64,000 nucleotides of DNA, taken from contig NZ_BNBM01000005.1 of the NCBI RefSeq assembly GCF_014655715.1, positions 248,001-312,000 of the forward strand, written 5' to 3'. The stretch comes from Streptomyces lanatus. Lineage in GTDB: Bacteria; Actinomycetota; Actinomycetes; Streptomycetales; Streptomycetaceae. This document shows positions 22,524-30,341 of this stretch, piece after piece. A program made the position numbers and the translations under genes. The stretch's first letter is position 1. Every line of letters starts with the position of its first letter. The notes beneath the pieces are model-generated. The model made no database searches. It had not been told where the DNA came from and was given only the letters and a program-made list of their open reading frames with translations.

Positions 22524-24928
22524 GACACGTCCCCCAGCCGTACGTCACCCGCCGTCCCCTCGACCAGCCGTACGTCACCGGCGGTCCCGTCGACCGTGAG
22601 CCGCGCGCCGGGCGGGAAGCGGCGCACGGCGTCCTCGGCGCCGACGACCGCGGGGAGCCCGAACTCCCGCGCCAGGACCGCCAGATGCGACAGCGGGCTG
22701 CCGGTCTGCGCGACCAGTCCGGTCAGGCCCGGCAGCAGCGGTGCCAGCGCGGGGTCGAGGGACCGTACGACGAGCACGGCGTCCACCGGCCGCGGACCCG
22801 TCCCGTCCCACACCGTCCCGACGGCCCGCCCCGCGGACACGCCCCGCGTCCCGTCGCCCCGGCGGGCATCCCGCTCCACGGCGACGACCTGGCCGTCCGC
22901 GAGCCGGAACTCGTCCGGCAGCGGGGGCGACGCGGGGCGCGGCACGCGCTCGTGGAGGTCGTCGGGGAGCCGGGCGCCGTTGAGTACGGCGGTCAGTTCC
23001 GGCCAGCGCAGGAGCCCGACGCGCTCGACCCCCGTCCCCAGCCGCCGCGCCACCTCACGGATCATCCGCACCTGGAGCTCCTGCACCCAGCGGACCCGGA
23101 GACGGAGGGCTTCGCGGGGTGGGAGGGCGGTGATGAGGGGGTGGGGGGTGACTGCGGTGAGGGTGGTGGTGGGCGTGGTGGGCGTGGTGGTGCGGGTGGT
23201 GGTGATGGGAGTGGTGGTGGGGGTGGGGGGTGCTTGTGGGGTGGGGATGGCGGGGAGGGGGGTTGGATCTGTGGTCAGGGGGGCCAGTGTGTCGAGTGCG
23301 TTCCGTGTGTCCCGTGCGTCCCGTGTGTCCTGTGCGTCCGGAGGGGGCTGGGTGGGGTCGGTCTCGGTGGTTCCCGTGGTGGGGGTGGCGGGTGCGGCAT
23401 GGAAGGTGAGGGCCGCGTGGCCGGGCTCCCCGTGTCCGACCGTGGTGTCCGGCAGTCGTCCCCGGCCGTGCAGGCTCGGGGCGGTGAGGGCCAGGACGAC
23501 CGGGTCCATGGCGACGACCTGGTCGTCGGACATGCCCCGCGCGCGGGCGTCCGCCAGGGCCATGAGGGCCGTGCCGGCCGCCGTGCGGCTCTTGGGCGGC
23601 TCGTGGAGGAGGGCGCCGGCGAGGGCCTCCTGGGCGTGCAGCGAGACCAGCACCCGGCGCGTCCAGCGCAGCTCCGCGGCCAGCGCGGTGCCGGAGAGCG
23701 CGGTGGGCGACGGGATCTCGGCGAGGCGGCGGTCGACGTCAGCGACGAGGTCGGTCGCGAGACCGGGCAGGGAGGACGCGAGGCGGCCGACCCGCCAGGC
23801 CGCGCCGAGTCGGCGTGCTCCGGGGGCCGGGTTGAGCAGGGCCAGCCAGCGGTGCCGTGGCGGCACCGTGCCGAGGAGGCGCAGGTCGGCGGCGGCGCGT
23901 CCGCCGACCGTCGTGACCACCGGCACCGACCTGAGCAGCCGGCGCGGCGCGGTGCCCCCGATGTCTAGCGCGGCGGCGAGCCCCCGGGCCATCGGCGTCA
24001 CCCACAGGTCCTCCTCCAGCGGCGCCAACTGCTCGGGCAGGGTCTCCGCCACCGGGCCAGGGCCGAGCAACCGCGCTCCGCGCTCCGGCCGGGACGCCAT
24101 CGCGGTGATCGGCCTGCTCTGGAACAGCCACAGCCGCCCGTCCGCATCGAACCCGAACTCGACGTCCTGCGGCCCACCGAAGACCTTCCGGACCCGCCGG
24201 CCGAGCCGGGCCAGCCGGAACAGCTCGGCACGGGTCAGCAATGGGCCGGCCTCGACCGCCTCGACCAGGGACCCCTCCTCGGCCGCCTCGATCCGCAGCA
24301 GCCGGCCACGTTCGCTCAACCAGTAGCTGGTGCCGGTCCGCGCGCCGCTGACCAGGCTGTCAGGACCGCCGCGCACCGCGCTGACCAGCATCCGGTCGGC
24401 CCGCCCCGCCACCGGGTCGGCACCGAACATCACCCCGCCGACCCGCGCGACGAGCATGGGCTGCACCAGCACCGCCATCGGCGCCGTGGACCCGTCGGGC
24501 CGGTGCGCCGAGTCGAGAACGGTCTCGACGGCCGTGAGGAAGTCCCGCCAGCCCCGCACATCGAGCACCGAGTCGAACTGACCCGCCAGCGACGACTCCT
24601 CGGTGTCCTCCTGGGGCGAGGAGGACCGTACGACGAGCGGGCGGGTGCCGCCGCGTGAGAGCTCGTCCCAGGCGCGTCGCAGGGCGACCATGTCGCCGTT
24701 CCCCCGGTGCGGGATCACGAACCCGGGCAGTACGGGCAGCCCCGCCCGGGCCGCGCGGGCGAGGTTCGCGGCCTTGGAACCCATGAGGTGGGGGAGCGGG
24801 CTGCCGGGCTGCCGGTCGAGCGGGACCACGGCCGGGCCGTATGCCTCGACCTGGCTCAAGGCGTTGTCGCCCCGGTGCTCTTCCCCCTCGCGGGCACCTT
24901 CTCCATGACGTTCATCGAGCGTCGTCAT
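22520..24928 (-). CDS. PEP-utilising phosphotransferase (PPDK-N ATP-grasp plus swivelling His domain), rifampin-phosphotransferase-like layout
   Basis: An 802-residue enzyme. The N-terminal ~330 residues are a PPDK_N ATP-binding domain: GSKAANLARAARAGLPVLPGF, VVRSSSPQEDTEESSLAGQF, VQPMLVARVGGVMFGADPV and DVEFGFDADGRLWLFQSRPI. The C-terminus is the swivelling phosphohistidine domain, TGSPLSHLAVLAREFGLPAV with H~748. The ~400-residue middle is not the PEP-binding TIM barrel of PEP synthase. That composition matches rifampin phosphotransferases, in which ATP gives its beta phosphate to a small molecule through the histidine, so an antibiotic or other small molecule is a possible substrate. A Thr/Pro-rich linker (codons around 23110-23345) interrupts the middle. 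GGAGG seven bases upstream sets the start at 24928. Confidence 0.82.
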   Translation of the reverse strand: MTTLDERHGEGAREGEEHRGDNALSQVEAYGPAVVPLDRQPGSPLPHLMGSKAANLARAARAGLPVLPGFVIPHRGNGDMVALRRAWDELSRGGTRPLVVRSSSPQEDTEESSLAGQFDSVLDVRGWRDFLTAVETVLDSAHRPDGSTAPMAVLVQPMLVARVGGVMFGADPVAGRADRMLVSAVRGGPDSLVSGARTGTSYWLSERGRLLRIEAAEEGSLVEAVEAGPLLTRAELFRLARLGRRVRKVFGGPQDVEFGFDADGRLWLFQSRPITAMASRPERGARLLGPGPVAETLPEQLAPLEEDLWVTPMARGLAAALDIGGTAPRRLLRSVPVVTTVGGRAAADLRLLGTVPPRHRWLALLNPAPGARRLGAAWRVGRLASSLPGLATDLVADVDRRLAEIPSPTALSGTALAAELRWTRRVLVSLHAQEALAGALLHEPPKSRTAAGTALMALADARARGMSDDQVVAMDPVVLALTAPSLHGRGRLPDTTVGHGEPGHAALTFHAAPATPTTGTTETDPTQPPPDAQDTRDARDTRNALDTLAPLTTDPTPLPAIPTPQAPPTPTTTPITTTRTTTPTTPTTTLTAVTPHPLITALPPREALRLRVRWVQELQVRMIREVARRLGTGVERVGLLRWPELTAVLNGARLPDDLHERVPRPASPPLPDEFRLADGQVVAVERDARRGDGTRGVSAGRAVGTVWDGTGPRPVDAVLVVRSLDPALAPLLPGLTGLVAQTGSPLSHLAVLAREFGLPAVVGAEDAVRRFPPGARLTVDGTAGDVRLVEGTAGDVRLGDVS
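22535..22594. repeat. Tandem 30-bp duplication at the 3' end of the PEP-utilising enzyme gene
   Basis: The units 22535-22564 and 22565-22594 differ at only a few positions and encode two successive copies of a (V)(D/E)GTAGDVRL decapeptide just before the stop. The first copy is the normal terminal beta strand of the His domain; the second is a recent in-frame addition. Confidence 0.85.
23287..23340. repeat. Six-unit 9-bp tandem repeat (GTGCGTCCC) inside the PEP-utilising enzyme gene
   Basis: Units begin at 23287, 23296, 23305, 23314, 23323 and 23332, alternating GTGTGTCCC and GTGCGTCCC with minor changes. On the coding strand this gives a hydrophilic Asp-Thr-Arg-Asp-Ala-Arg repeat in the interdomain linker. 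The adjoining 23110-23285 is a G-rich (+ strand) tract encoding Thr/Pro repeats. Confidence 0.8.
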
Positions 24929-25272
24929 CGAACACCCTCCAGGACCGACCGCCAACAGGGGGGACGCGTAGGGGTGGCCCTGCGCCTGACGACGGAACGA
25001 AGGATGGGGGCGGGTCGCTACCGGCCCGGGCGGGTGCGACTACGACACGCCTCCTGCTCCGATGATCCCACTCCTGTTCGACTGCATGTAACCCGAAAGC
25101 CACTTTTCGGACAGATAGGAGAACAAATCGGAATGCAGCAGTATGCCGGGTCGGCACAACTCGTCCTGCGGCAGCAGCCTCCGGCTCCTTCATTTCGTCC
25201 GCGCGCAGGACGCGGCGCGGGCGGCTCCTTCGCAGGCAGGATCGACGGGGATCCCTTGGCGCAGGCCGCCGC
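24929..25272. other. Intergenic region between the PEP-utilising enzyme and the MocR regulator
   Basis: A 344-base gap. It contains an AT-richer patch (25075-25140) with a hairpin CCGAAA (25093-25098)/TTTCGG (25105-25110). Downstream of that is a GGAG plus ATG (25133), whose reading frame runs into the antisense of the MocR gene and does not look coding. Both flanking genes are on the minus strand, so the promoter of the PEP-utilising enzyme should be here; I see no clear -10/-35 pair. Confidence 0.4.
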
Positions 25273-26721
25273 TCACCCGCCCTCCGGCTCCTCACCCGGC
25301 GGCAGCGCACCGCACAGCGCCTCCAGCGCCGCCCCGTACGCATGCTCCGAGGGCGTGGCGTAGCCGACGACGATGCCGTCGCGGACCGGCATGTCCGCTT
25401 CCGTGGCCTCCGGGTGCCGAAACTCGGCGAGACCGTCCAGGGCGACACCCTGCCAGGTGGCCGCCTTGACCGTGGACCGCTCGGTGCCTGGCGGCAGCCG
25501 CAGCACCGCGTGGAGCCCTGCGGCCACACCCGTGACCTCGATGTGCGGCGCGTGCTCGGCGAGCGCGGCCACCAGGCGGTCGCGGCGGCTCCGGTACCGC
25601 TGCCGCATGCGCCGTACATGACGGTCGTACGCCCCGGAGACGATGAAGTCGGCGAGGCTCAGCTGGTCGAGGACGCTCGCCCATGCCTCGCGCTCGCCCT
25701 TCGCCGCGAGCACGTCGCCGACGTACCGCTCCGGCAGCACCATCCAGCCCAGCCGCAGCGCCGGCGACAGGCTCTTGCTGACCGAGCCGATGAAGACGAC
25801 CCGCTCGGGATCCAGGCCCTGGACGGCGCCGACGGGCTTGCGGTCGTAGCGGAACTCCCCGTCGTAGTCGTCCTCCAGCACCACGCCGCCACGCGCGCGT
25901 GCCCAGTCGATCACGGCGGAGCGGCGCTCGGCGTGCAGCGGCCCGCCGGTCGGGAACTGATGCGCCGGCGTGAGCAGCACGGCACGCTCGCGCGCGAGCA
26001 GGTCGACGCGGGCGCCGTCCTCGTCGAGGGGCAGCGGTACGGTCCGTACGCCCGCCGCCGTGAGCAGCTCCCGGTGGAAGCCCAGCCCGTACGCCTCCAC
26101 CGCCAGCGGGCCGCGCAGCACCCCGTCTCCGAAGAGCAGCCGCAGGGCGTGCGCGAAGCCCGAGCAGATCACGATCCGGCCCGGCTCGGTACGCACACCA
26201 CGCGCGCGTGCCAGATACTCCGTGAGCGCCTCCCGCAGTTCGAGCCGCCCGGCGGGATCGCCCGGCCCGAAGACCTCATTCGGCGCCTGCTGGAGTGCCC
26301 GCCGATAGGACGCCAGCCAGGCCGCACGCGGGAACGCCGACGCGTCCGGCGTGCCCTGCCGCAGATCATGCCGAGGCCCACGCGCGCGTGGGGGTGCCCG
26401 GCGGATCACTGGCTGGGCGCGCTTCAAGGGCTCGGCTCGCTCGGCGACCCTCGTCCCCGAGCCCTGCCGGGCGGTGAGCCAGCCCTCGGCGACCAGCTCG
26501 GCGTACGCGTCGGCCACCGTGTTGCGGGCGATCCCGAGGTCGGCGGCGAGCGAACGGTACGGCGGCAGCCGGGTGCCGGGCGCGAGCCGCCCGCTGCATA
26601 CGGCCTCGCGCAGGGCGCGGATGAGGGCGGCCCGCCGCCCGCCCGGACCCGGCGCCGCGGCGAGGTCCAGGTGCAGGTCGGCACCGATCCGCTCCGCATA
26701 ATTGACCCACGATTCAGCCAT
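25273..26721 (-). CDS. MocR/PdxR-family transcriptional regulator (GntR HTH + aminotransferase-like domain)
   Basis: A 482-residue regulator. Residues ~25-95 are a GntR winged helix (RRAALIRALREAVCSGRLAP, LAADLGIARNTVADAY, GWLTARQGSGTRV). Residues ~115-475 are a fold-type I aminotransferase domain with ICSGFAHALRL, HQFPTGGPL, LEDDYDGEFRYDR and the PLP-lysine segment FIGSVSKSLSPALRLGWM. MocR proteins use PLP or an adduct as effector and usually control a divergent gene; here that is the AhpD-like gene at 26769, with a palindrome between the two. Three copies of the 12-bp palindrome CACGCGCGCGTG occur inside this gene. Confidence 0.93.
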   Translation of the reverse strand: MAESWVNYAERIGADLHLDLAAAPGPGGRRAALIRALREAVCSGRLAPGTRLPPYRSLAADLGIARNTVADAYAELVAEGWLTARQGSGTRVAERAEPLKRAQPVIRRAPPRARGPRHDLRQGTPDASAFPRAAWLASYRRALQQAPNEVFGPGDPAGRLELREALTEYLARARGVRTEPGRIVICSGFAHALRLLFGDGVLRGPLAVEAYGLGFHRELLTAAGVRTVPLPLDEDGARVDLLARERAVLLTPAHQFPTGGPLHAERRSAVIDWARARGGVVLEDDYDGEFRYDRKPVGAVQGLDPERVVFIGSVSKSLSPALRLGWMVLPERYVGDVLAAKGEREAWASVLDQLSLADFIVSGAYDRHVRRMRQRYRSRRDRLVAALAEHAPHIEVTGVAAGLHAVLRLPPGTERSTVKAATWQGVALDGLAEFRHPEATEADMPVRDGIVVGYATPSEHAYGAALEALCGALPPGEEPEGG

Positions 26722-26731
26722 GGAAATGCAC

Positions 26732-26759
26732 CCTACGGCAGGTCTTTACGACCTGTAGG
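26732..26759. promoter_or_regulatory. MocR operator candidate
   Basis: CAGGTC (26739-26744) TTTAC GACCTG (26750-26755) is a perfect dyad, extended by CCTA (26732-26735) and TAGG (26756-26759). It overlaps the -10 of the divergent gene (TAGGTT, 26756-26761) and ends 11 bases from the MocR ATG, so one dimer could control both promoters. Confidence 0.7.
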
Positions 26760-26761
26760 TT
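26756..26761 (+). promoter_or_regulatory. -10 element of the AhpD-like gene
   Basis: TAGGTT ends seven bases before ATG 26769, the leaderless pattern seen repeatedly in this window. It is partly covered by the MocR operator candidate. Confidence 0.55.
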
Positions 26762-26768
26762 GATGCAC

Positions 26769-27305
26769 ATGACGACGACGAACACGATCAACGCCACTGC
26801 CGACATCGACCTCGCCGAGGCCATCACCGAAGGCATCACCGAGGCCGAAGCCGCCCGCACCCGCCTCGACTTCGCCAAGTCCGCCCCGAAGGTCTTCCGC
26901 GCCATCGTCGGCTTCGACGCCGCCGCCCGCGAGGGCCTCGGCCCCGCCCTGGTCGAACTGATCCAGATCCGCGCCTCGCACCTCAACCACTGCGCCTACT
27001 GCCTCCACATGCACACCAACGACGCTCGCAAGGCCGGCGAGAGCGAGGACCGCCTGCACCTGGTCGCCGTCTGGCGCGAGGCCCGCCACTTCTTCACGGC
27101 GAAGGAACAGGCGGCCCTGGCCCTCACCGAGGCGGTGACCCTCGTGGCCGACGGAGGCATCCCGGACGAGGTCTACGCCCAGGCCACGGCCCACTTCGAC
27201 GACGCCGAACTGGCCCACGTCCTCGCCCTGATCATGACGATCAACACTTGGAACAGGGTGGCGCTGGCCACGGGCAAGGTGGCGGGGACGGACGAGCGAC
27301 GCTAG
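26769..27305 (+). CDS. Carboxymuconolactone decarboxylase-family (AhpD-like) protein
   Basis: A 178-residue all-helical CMD/AhpD-fold protein. The redox site HLNHCAYCLHMHTNDARKAG carries the C-x-x-C and the downstream histidine of alkylhydroperoxidase-type members, and the C-terminal LIMTINTWNRVALATG is typical. It probably reduces peroxides or acts in thiol redox relay. ATG 26769 is preferred (leaderless promoter); ATG 26763 would add two residues. Transcription is probably governed by the divergent MocR regulator, a common pairing in actinomycetes. It converges on the orphan gltD gene. Confidence 0.92.
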   Translation: MTTTNTINATADIDLAEAITEGITEAEAARTRLDFAKSAPKVFRAIVGFDAAAREGLGPALVELIQIRASHLNHCAYCLHMHTNDARKAGESEDRLHLVAVWREARHFFTAKEQAALALTEAVTLVADGGIPDEVYAQATAHFDDAELAHVLALIMTINTWNRVALATGKVAGTDERR

Positions 27306-27347
27306 GAGGCCGGCGCCGGGCGGTTCGCTTCGGCCGAGCCCGCCGCG

Positions 27348-28835
27348 TCACACCGCCATCGGCCGGTCGTACGGCGATATCGGTGCCGGCAGCCTCGAAC
27401 TCCCCGTCAGATGACGGTCGACGGCCGCCGCCACCGCCCGCCCCTCCGCGATCGCCCACACGATCAGCGACTGCCCCCGGGCGGCATCCCCGGCCGCGAA
27501 CACACCCGGCACATTCGTCGCGAACCCGGCGTCCCGCCTGATCGTGCCGCGCGGCTCCATCGCCAGCCCCAACTGCTCGATCAGCCCGTCCGTCCGGTCG
27601 GGCCCGGAGAAGCCGAGCGCGAGCAGCACCAGATCCGCGGGCAGCGTGCGCTCGGAACCCGGCAGCGGGCGGCGCCGCGCGTCCACCTCGACCAGGTGCA
27701 GCGACCGCACATGCCCATCCGCGTCGCCCGTGAAGCGGAGCGTGGACGCCGCGAACAGCCGGGCGTCCGCATCCGCCGCGGGCGCCGTCTCCAGATCGCG
27801 TGCCTCCTCGTGCGCGGCCGAGAGACGGTAGATCTTCGGGTACGTCGGCCAGGGCTCGGCATCCTCGTCCCGCTCCGCGCCGGGCTGGGCGTAGATGTCC
27901 AGCTGCGTCACCGACGCGGCACCCTCGCGCACGGCCGTACCCAGACAGTCCGCACCCGTGTCCCCGCCGCCGACGATCACGACATGCTTCCCGGCGGCCG
28001 ACATGGGCGACCGCTCCAGATCGCCCTCGCGCACCCGATTGGACAGCGGCAGATATGCCATCGCCTGCTCTATGCCGGTCAACTCCCGCCCCGGTACGGG
28101 AAGTTCACGCCAGGCGGTGGCCCCGGTGGCGACCACCACGGCGTCATAGCGCGAGCGCAGCTCCGCCGCCCCGATGTCCCGCCCGACCGCCGCCGACGTA
28201 CGGAACTTCGTCCCCTCCGCCCGCATCTGCTCGATCCGCCGCTCCAGATGATGCTTCTCCATCTTGAACTCGGGGATGCCGTACCGCATCAGCCCGCCGA
28301 TCCGGTCGTCCTTCTCATACACGGCGACCGTGTGCCCCGCCCGCGTCAACTGCTGCGCCGCCGCGAGCCCCGTGGGCCCCGAGCCGATGACCGCGACCGT
28401 CCGCCCCGACAGCCGGTCCGGCGGCCGAGGCGGGGCGAACCCGTCCTCCCACGCCCGATCGGCGATCGCACACTCCACGTTCTTGATCGTGACCGCCGGC
28501 TGATTGATCGCCAGCACACACCCCGCCTCGCACGGCGCCGGACACAACCGCCCCGTGAACTCCGGGAAGTTGTTCGTCGCGTGCAGCCGGTCCGCCGCCG
28601 CCCGCCAGTCCTCCCTCGACACCAGGTCGTTCCACTCGGGGATCAGATTGCCCAGCGGACAGGCGTCGTGGCAGAAGGGGACGCCGCAGTCCATGCACCG
28701 GTCGGCCTGCTTGCTGATGATGGGCAGCAACGCCCCCGGGACATACACCTCGTCCCAGTCCCCGACCCGCTCCTCGACAGGCCGACGCGGCCAGTCCTGG
28801 CGGGGGGTGGTCATGAAACCCTTGGGATCGGCCAT
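27348..28835 (-). CDS. Glutamate synthase small-subunit-like flavoprotein (GltD homologue, no gltB beside it)
   Basis: A 495-residue NADPH-dependent FAD/iron-sulfur oxidoreductase. The N-terminus holds the cysteine clusters CMDCGVPFCHDACPLGNLIP and LCPAPCEAGCVLAINQPAVT for two 4Fe-4S centres. FAD-binding is VAVIGSGPTGLAAAQQL, NADPH-binding is VVIVGGGDTGADCLGTA, and the C-terminal ATNVPGVFAAGDAARGQSLIVWAIAEGR is the second FAD motif. In glutamate synthase this subunit feeds electrons to GltB. Here the neighbours are AhpD-like and DUF1772 genes, so it is either a second GltD paralogue or serves another electron acceptor. ATG 28835 is chosen; the upstream in-frame extension lacks a ribosome site. 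Confidence 0.9.
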   Translation of the reverse strand: MADPKGFMTTPRQDWPRRPVEERVGDWDEVYVPGALLPIISKQADRCMDCGVPFCHDACPLGNLIPEWNDLVSREDWRAAADRLHATNNFPEFTGRLCPAPCEAGCVLAINQPAVTIKNVECAIADRAWEDGFAPPRPPDRLSGRTVAVIGSGPTGLAAAQQLTRAGHTVAVYEKDDRIGGLMRYGIPEFKMEKHHLERRIEQMRAEGTKFRTSAAVGRDIGAAELRSRYDAVVVATGATAWRELPVPGRELTGIEQAMAYLPLSNRVREGDLERSPMSAAGKHVVIVGGGDTGADCLGTAVREGAASVTQLDIYAQPGAERDEDAEPWPTYPKIYRLSAAHEEARDLETAPAADADARLFAASTLRFTGDADGHVRSLHLVEVDARRRPLPGSERTLPADLVLLALGFSGPDRTDGLIEQLGLAMEPRGTIRRDAGFATNVPGVFAAGDAARGQSLIVWAIAEGRAVAAAVDRHLTGSSRLPAPISPYDRPMAV

Positions 28836-28922
28836 GGCCGTCTTCCTCGCGTGCGCGTGCCGGCACTCTTCCCGCAACGATACGTCCCACGGGTCACGGG
28901 CGCAGAGTGGGGGGACAGCGCT

Positions 28923-28978
28923 TTCTCGGGTTCCTGGGTCTTCGGGTTTCCGGGTCCTCGGGTTCCTGGGTTCTCGGG
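28923..28978. repeat. Seven-unit 8-bp tandem repeat (TTCNNGGG)
   Basis: Units in exact 8-bp phase: TTCTCGGG, TTCCTGGG, TCTTCGGG, TTTCCGGG, TCCTCGGG, TTCCTGGG, TTCTCGGG. Each ends in GGG after a pyrimidine-rich pentamer. The array occupies the gap between the DUF1772 stop (28983) and the gltD start (28835), so both genes read through or away from it on the minus strand. Confidence 0.85.
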
Positions 28979-28982
28979 GGTG

Positions 28983-29462
28983 TCAGGCGATGGCCAGCAC
29001 GTACGACACCGTCGCGGCGGCCGAGGCGACCGTCCGGACGTGGTTCCACGCCGTCCACTCCCGCACATACCTCGCCCAGTAGTCGGCCGCCTCCTGCGTG
29101 CCCGCGTCCAGCTTCATCAGGGCCTCGTTGCGCGGCACGTTCGCCATCATCGTCACCCCGAACGAACCGAACAGATACAGCGCACTGCCCAGTAGCAACT
29201 CCACCGTCCCCTCGTCCGGCCACAGTACGAACGTCACCACGGCGATCACCGCGCACAGCACCGCCGACCCGAGGAACACCAGCATGAACGCCGGCATCAG
29301 CGCGGTCACATTGATCGCCTTCATCGCGGCGACACCCTGCGCCGGCGGCAGCGCGGCGAGCCCGCGCATCACAAAGGTCGAGAAGGCGCAGAACACCCCG
29401 GCCACCAGGCCGGTCCCGACCACACCGATCACGATCAGTACGAAGTACGGCCCATCGATCAT
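28983..29462 (-). CDS. DUF1772/anthrone-oxygenase-like small membrane protein
   Basis: A 159-residue protein with four hydrophobic segments (~7-30, ~48-75, ~82-100 and ~140-158) and the family blocks FCAFSTFVMRGLAALPPAQG, MKAINVTALMPAFMLVFLGS and FGVTMMANVPRNEALMK. DUF1772 proteins are four-helix membrane proteins; some relatives are anthrone oxygenases that convert anthrones to anthraquinones without a cofactor. The real role here is unknown. The start at 29462 is the ATG directly before the first helix; the upstream extension is not hydrophobic. Confidence 0.88.
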   Translation of the reverse strand: MIDGPYFVLIVIGVVGTGLVAGVFCAFSTFVMRGLAALPPAQGVAAMKAINVTALMPAFMLVFLGSAVLCAVIAVVTFVLWPDEGTVELLLGSALYLFGSFGVTMMANVPRNEALMKLDAGTQEAADYWARYVREWTAWNHVRTVASAAATVSYVLAIA

Positions 29463-29584
29463 GCCAACATCAACTCCCGCATCCCGCCGGGATCCTCCCG
29501 GCCCGTCCGTCACCTCAAGTGAAATCCTGTACGAGAACCGTGACCATGGCTGAGTGGCGCGAGCACATGCGTGAGCGTCCACGA

Positions 29585-29645
29585 GGGGGGCGCCCCCCGC
29601 CCCCCGCCCCTCCCACCCCATCCCCATCCCCTTCCCCGCCCCTCG
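29585..29645. other. C-rich tract with a G-quadruplex-prone minus strand
   Basis: It begins with the perfect 14-bp GC palindrome GGGGGGCGCCCCCC (29585-29598) and continues as runs of 3-6 C separated by one or two bases up to the DUF2293 stop at 29646. On the minus strand, where DUF2293 is transcribed, these are G-runs. It may act as a transcription end or pause site. Confidence 0.5.
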
Positions 29646-30341
29646 TCACCCGACCTCCGACACCCCCGTCCGCCACCCCCGCAACGTCGTCTCCACCGCC
29701 GCCGTGATCCGCCGCCGAGCCTCGTGCCGCGGCACCCCGCTCATCAGCAACTGGTCGTACGGCGTCTCCACATGCCGCACGGACGCCATGATCGCCGACG
29801 TCACCGCCACCTCGGACAACGCCCGCCCCGCAGCACTGCGCCCCACCCGTCCGCTGCCCCGAACCGACGCATGCATCGCGATCTCCCGCGCCCGGTCCGC
29901 CGGACACCCCGGGAACAGTCGCCGTATCTCCGCCGCGAACGCCTCCACGAAGCGCACGTCCTCCTGCGCCCGCCGACGCGCGTCCCGCATCCGACGCCGC
30001 CGCCGGGCCTCCGCGTCCGCCAGGCACCGCTCCTCGGCCCTCGCCAGCCCAGCCTCCTCGACGAGAACGCCCTGCCTCTCGTAGCGGCTCTTGCGCCGGT
30101 TGAACCGCACGACCACCGCCGACAGCGCACTCTCCTCCCGCGCCCTACGCGTCAGCGCGGTGTCGCCCCGCGGCAGGAACACCAGATGCCCGAGGTCGGC
30201 ACAGTCGAGACACCGCGGCGCACCGTCCTCCAGTACGAGCATCTGCAACGGCCCGGTACGACACTCCGCGCAATGCCGCCGCTTGAGGCGTTGGAAGACG
30301 AGAAGACCGTTACGGGGCAGGGGAGTTGCCGGGTGTGCCAT
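29646..30341 (-). CDS. DUF2293-domain protein with zinc ribbon
   Basis: A 231-residue protein. The N-terminus has a CxxC pair of pairs (HCAECRTG and RCLDCADL), likely a zinc ribbon. A basic helical region follows (ALTRRAREESALSAVVVRFN, then RKSRYERQGVLVEEAGLARA). The C-terminal DUF2293 domain has FVEAFAAEIRRLFPGCPADR, EIAMHASVRGSGRVGRS and HVETPYDQLLMSG. The function of the family is unknown; the zinc ribbon and basic helices suggest nucleic-acid binding. ATG 30341 is chosen because the longer frame adds a stretch antisense to intergenic sequence; its ribosome site is weak (GGAGGGG 12 bases upstream). Confidence 0.88.
   Translation of the reverse strand: MAHPATPLPRNGLLVFQRLKRRHCAECRTGPLQMLVLEDGAPRCLDCADLGHLVFLPRGDTALTRRAREESALSAVVVRFNRRKSRYERQGVLVEEAGLARAEERCLADAEARRRRRMRDARRRAQEDVRFVEAFAAEIRRLFPGCPADRAREIAMHASVRGSGRVGRSAAGRALSEVAVTSAIMASVRHVETPYDQLLMSGVPRHEARRRITAAVETTLRGWRTGVSEVG

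Noticed and set aside
19861..28978. CRISPR arrays
   Set aside because: The tandem units are 8-10 bp with no spacers and no cas genes nearby.
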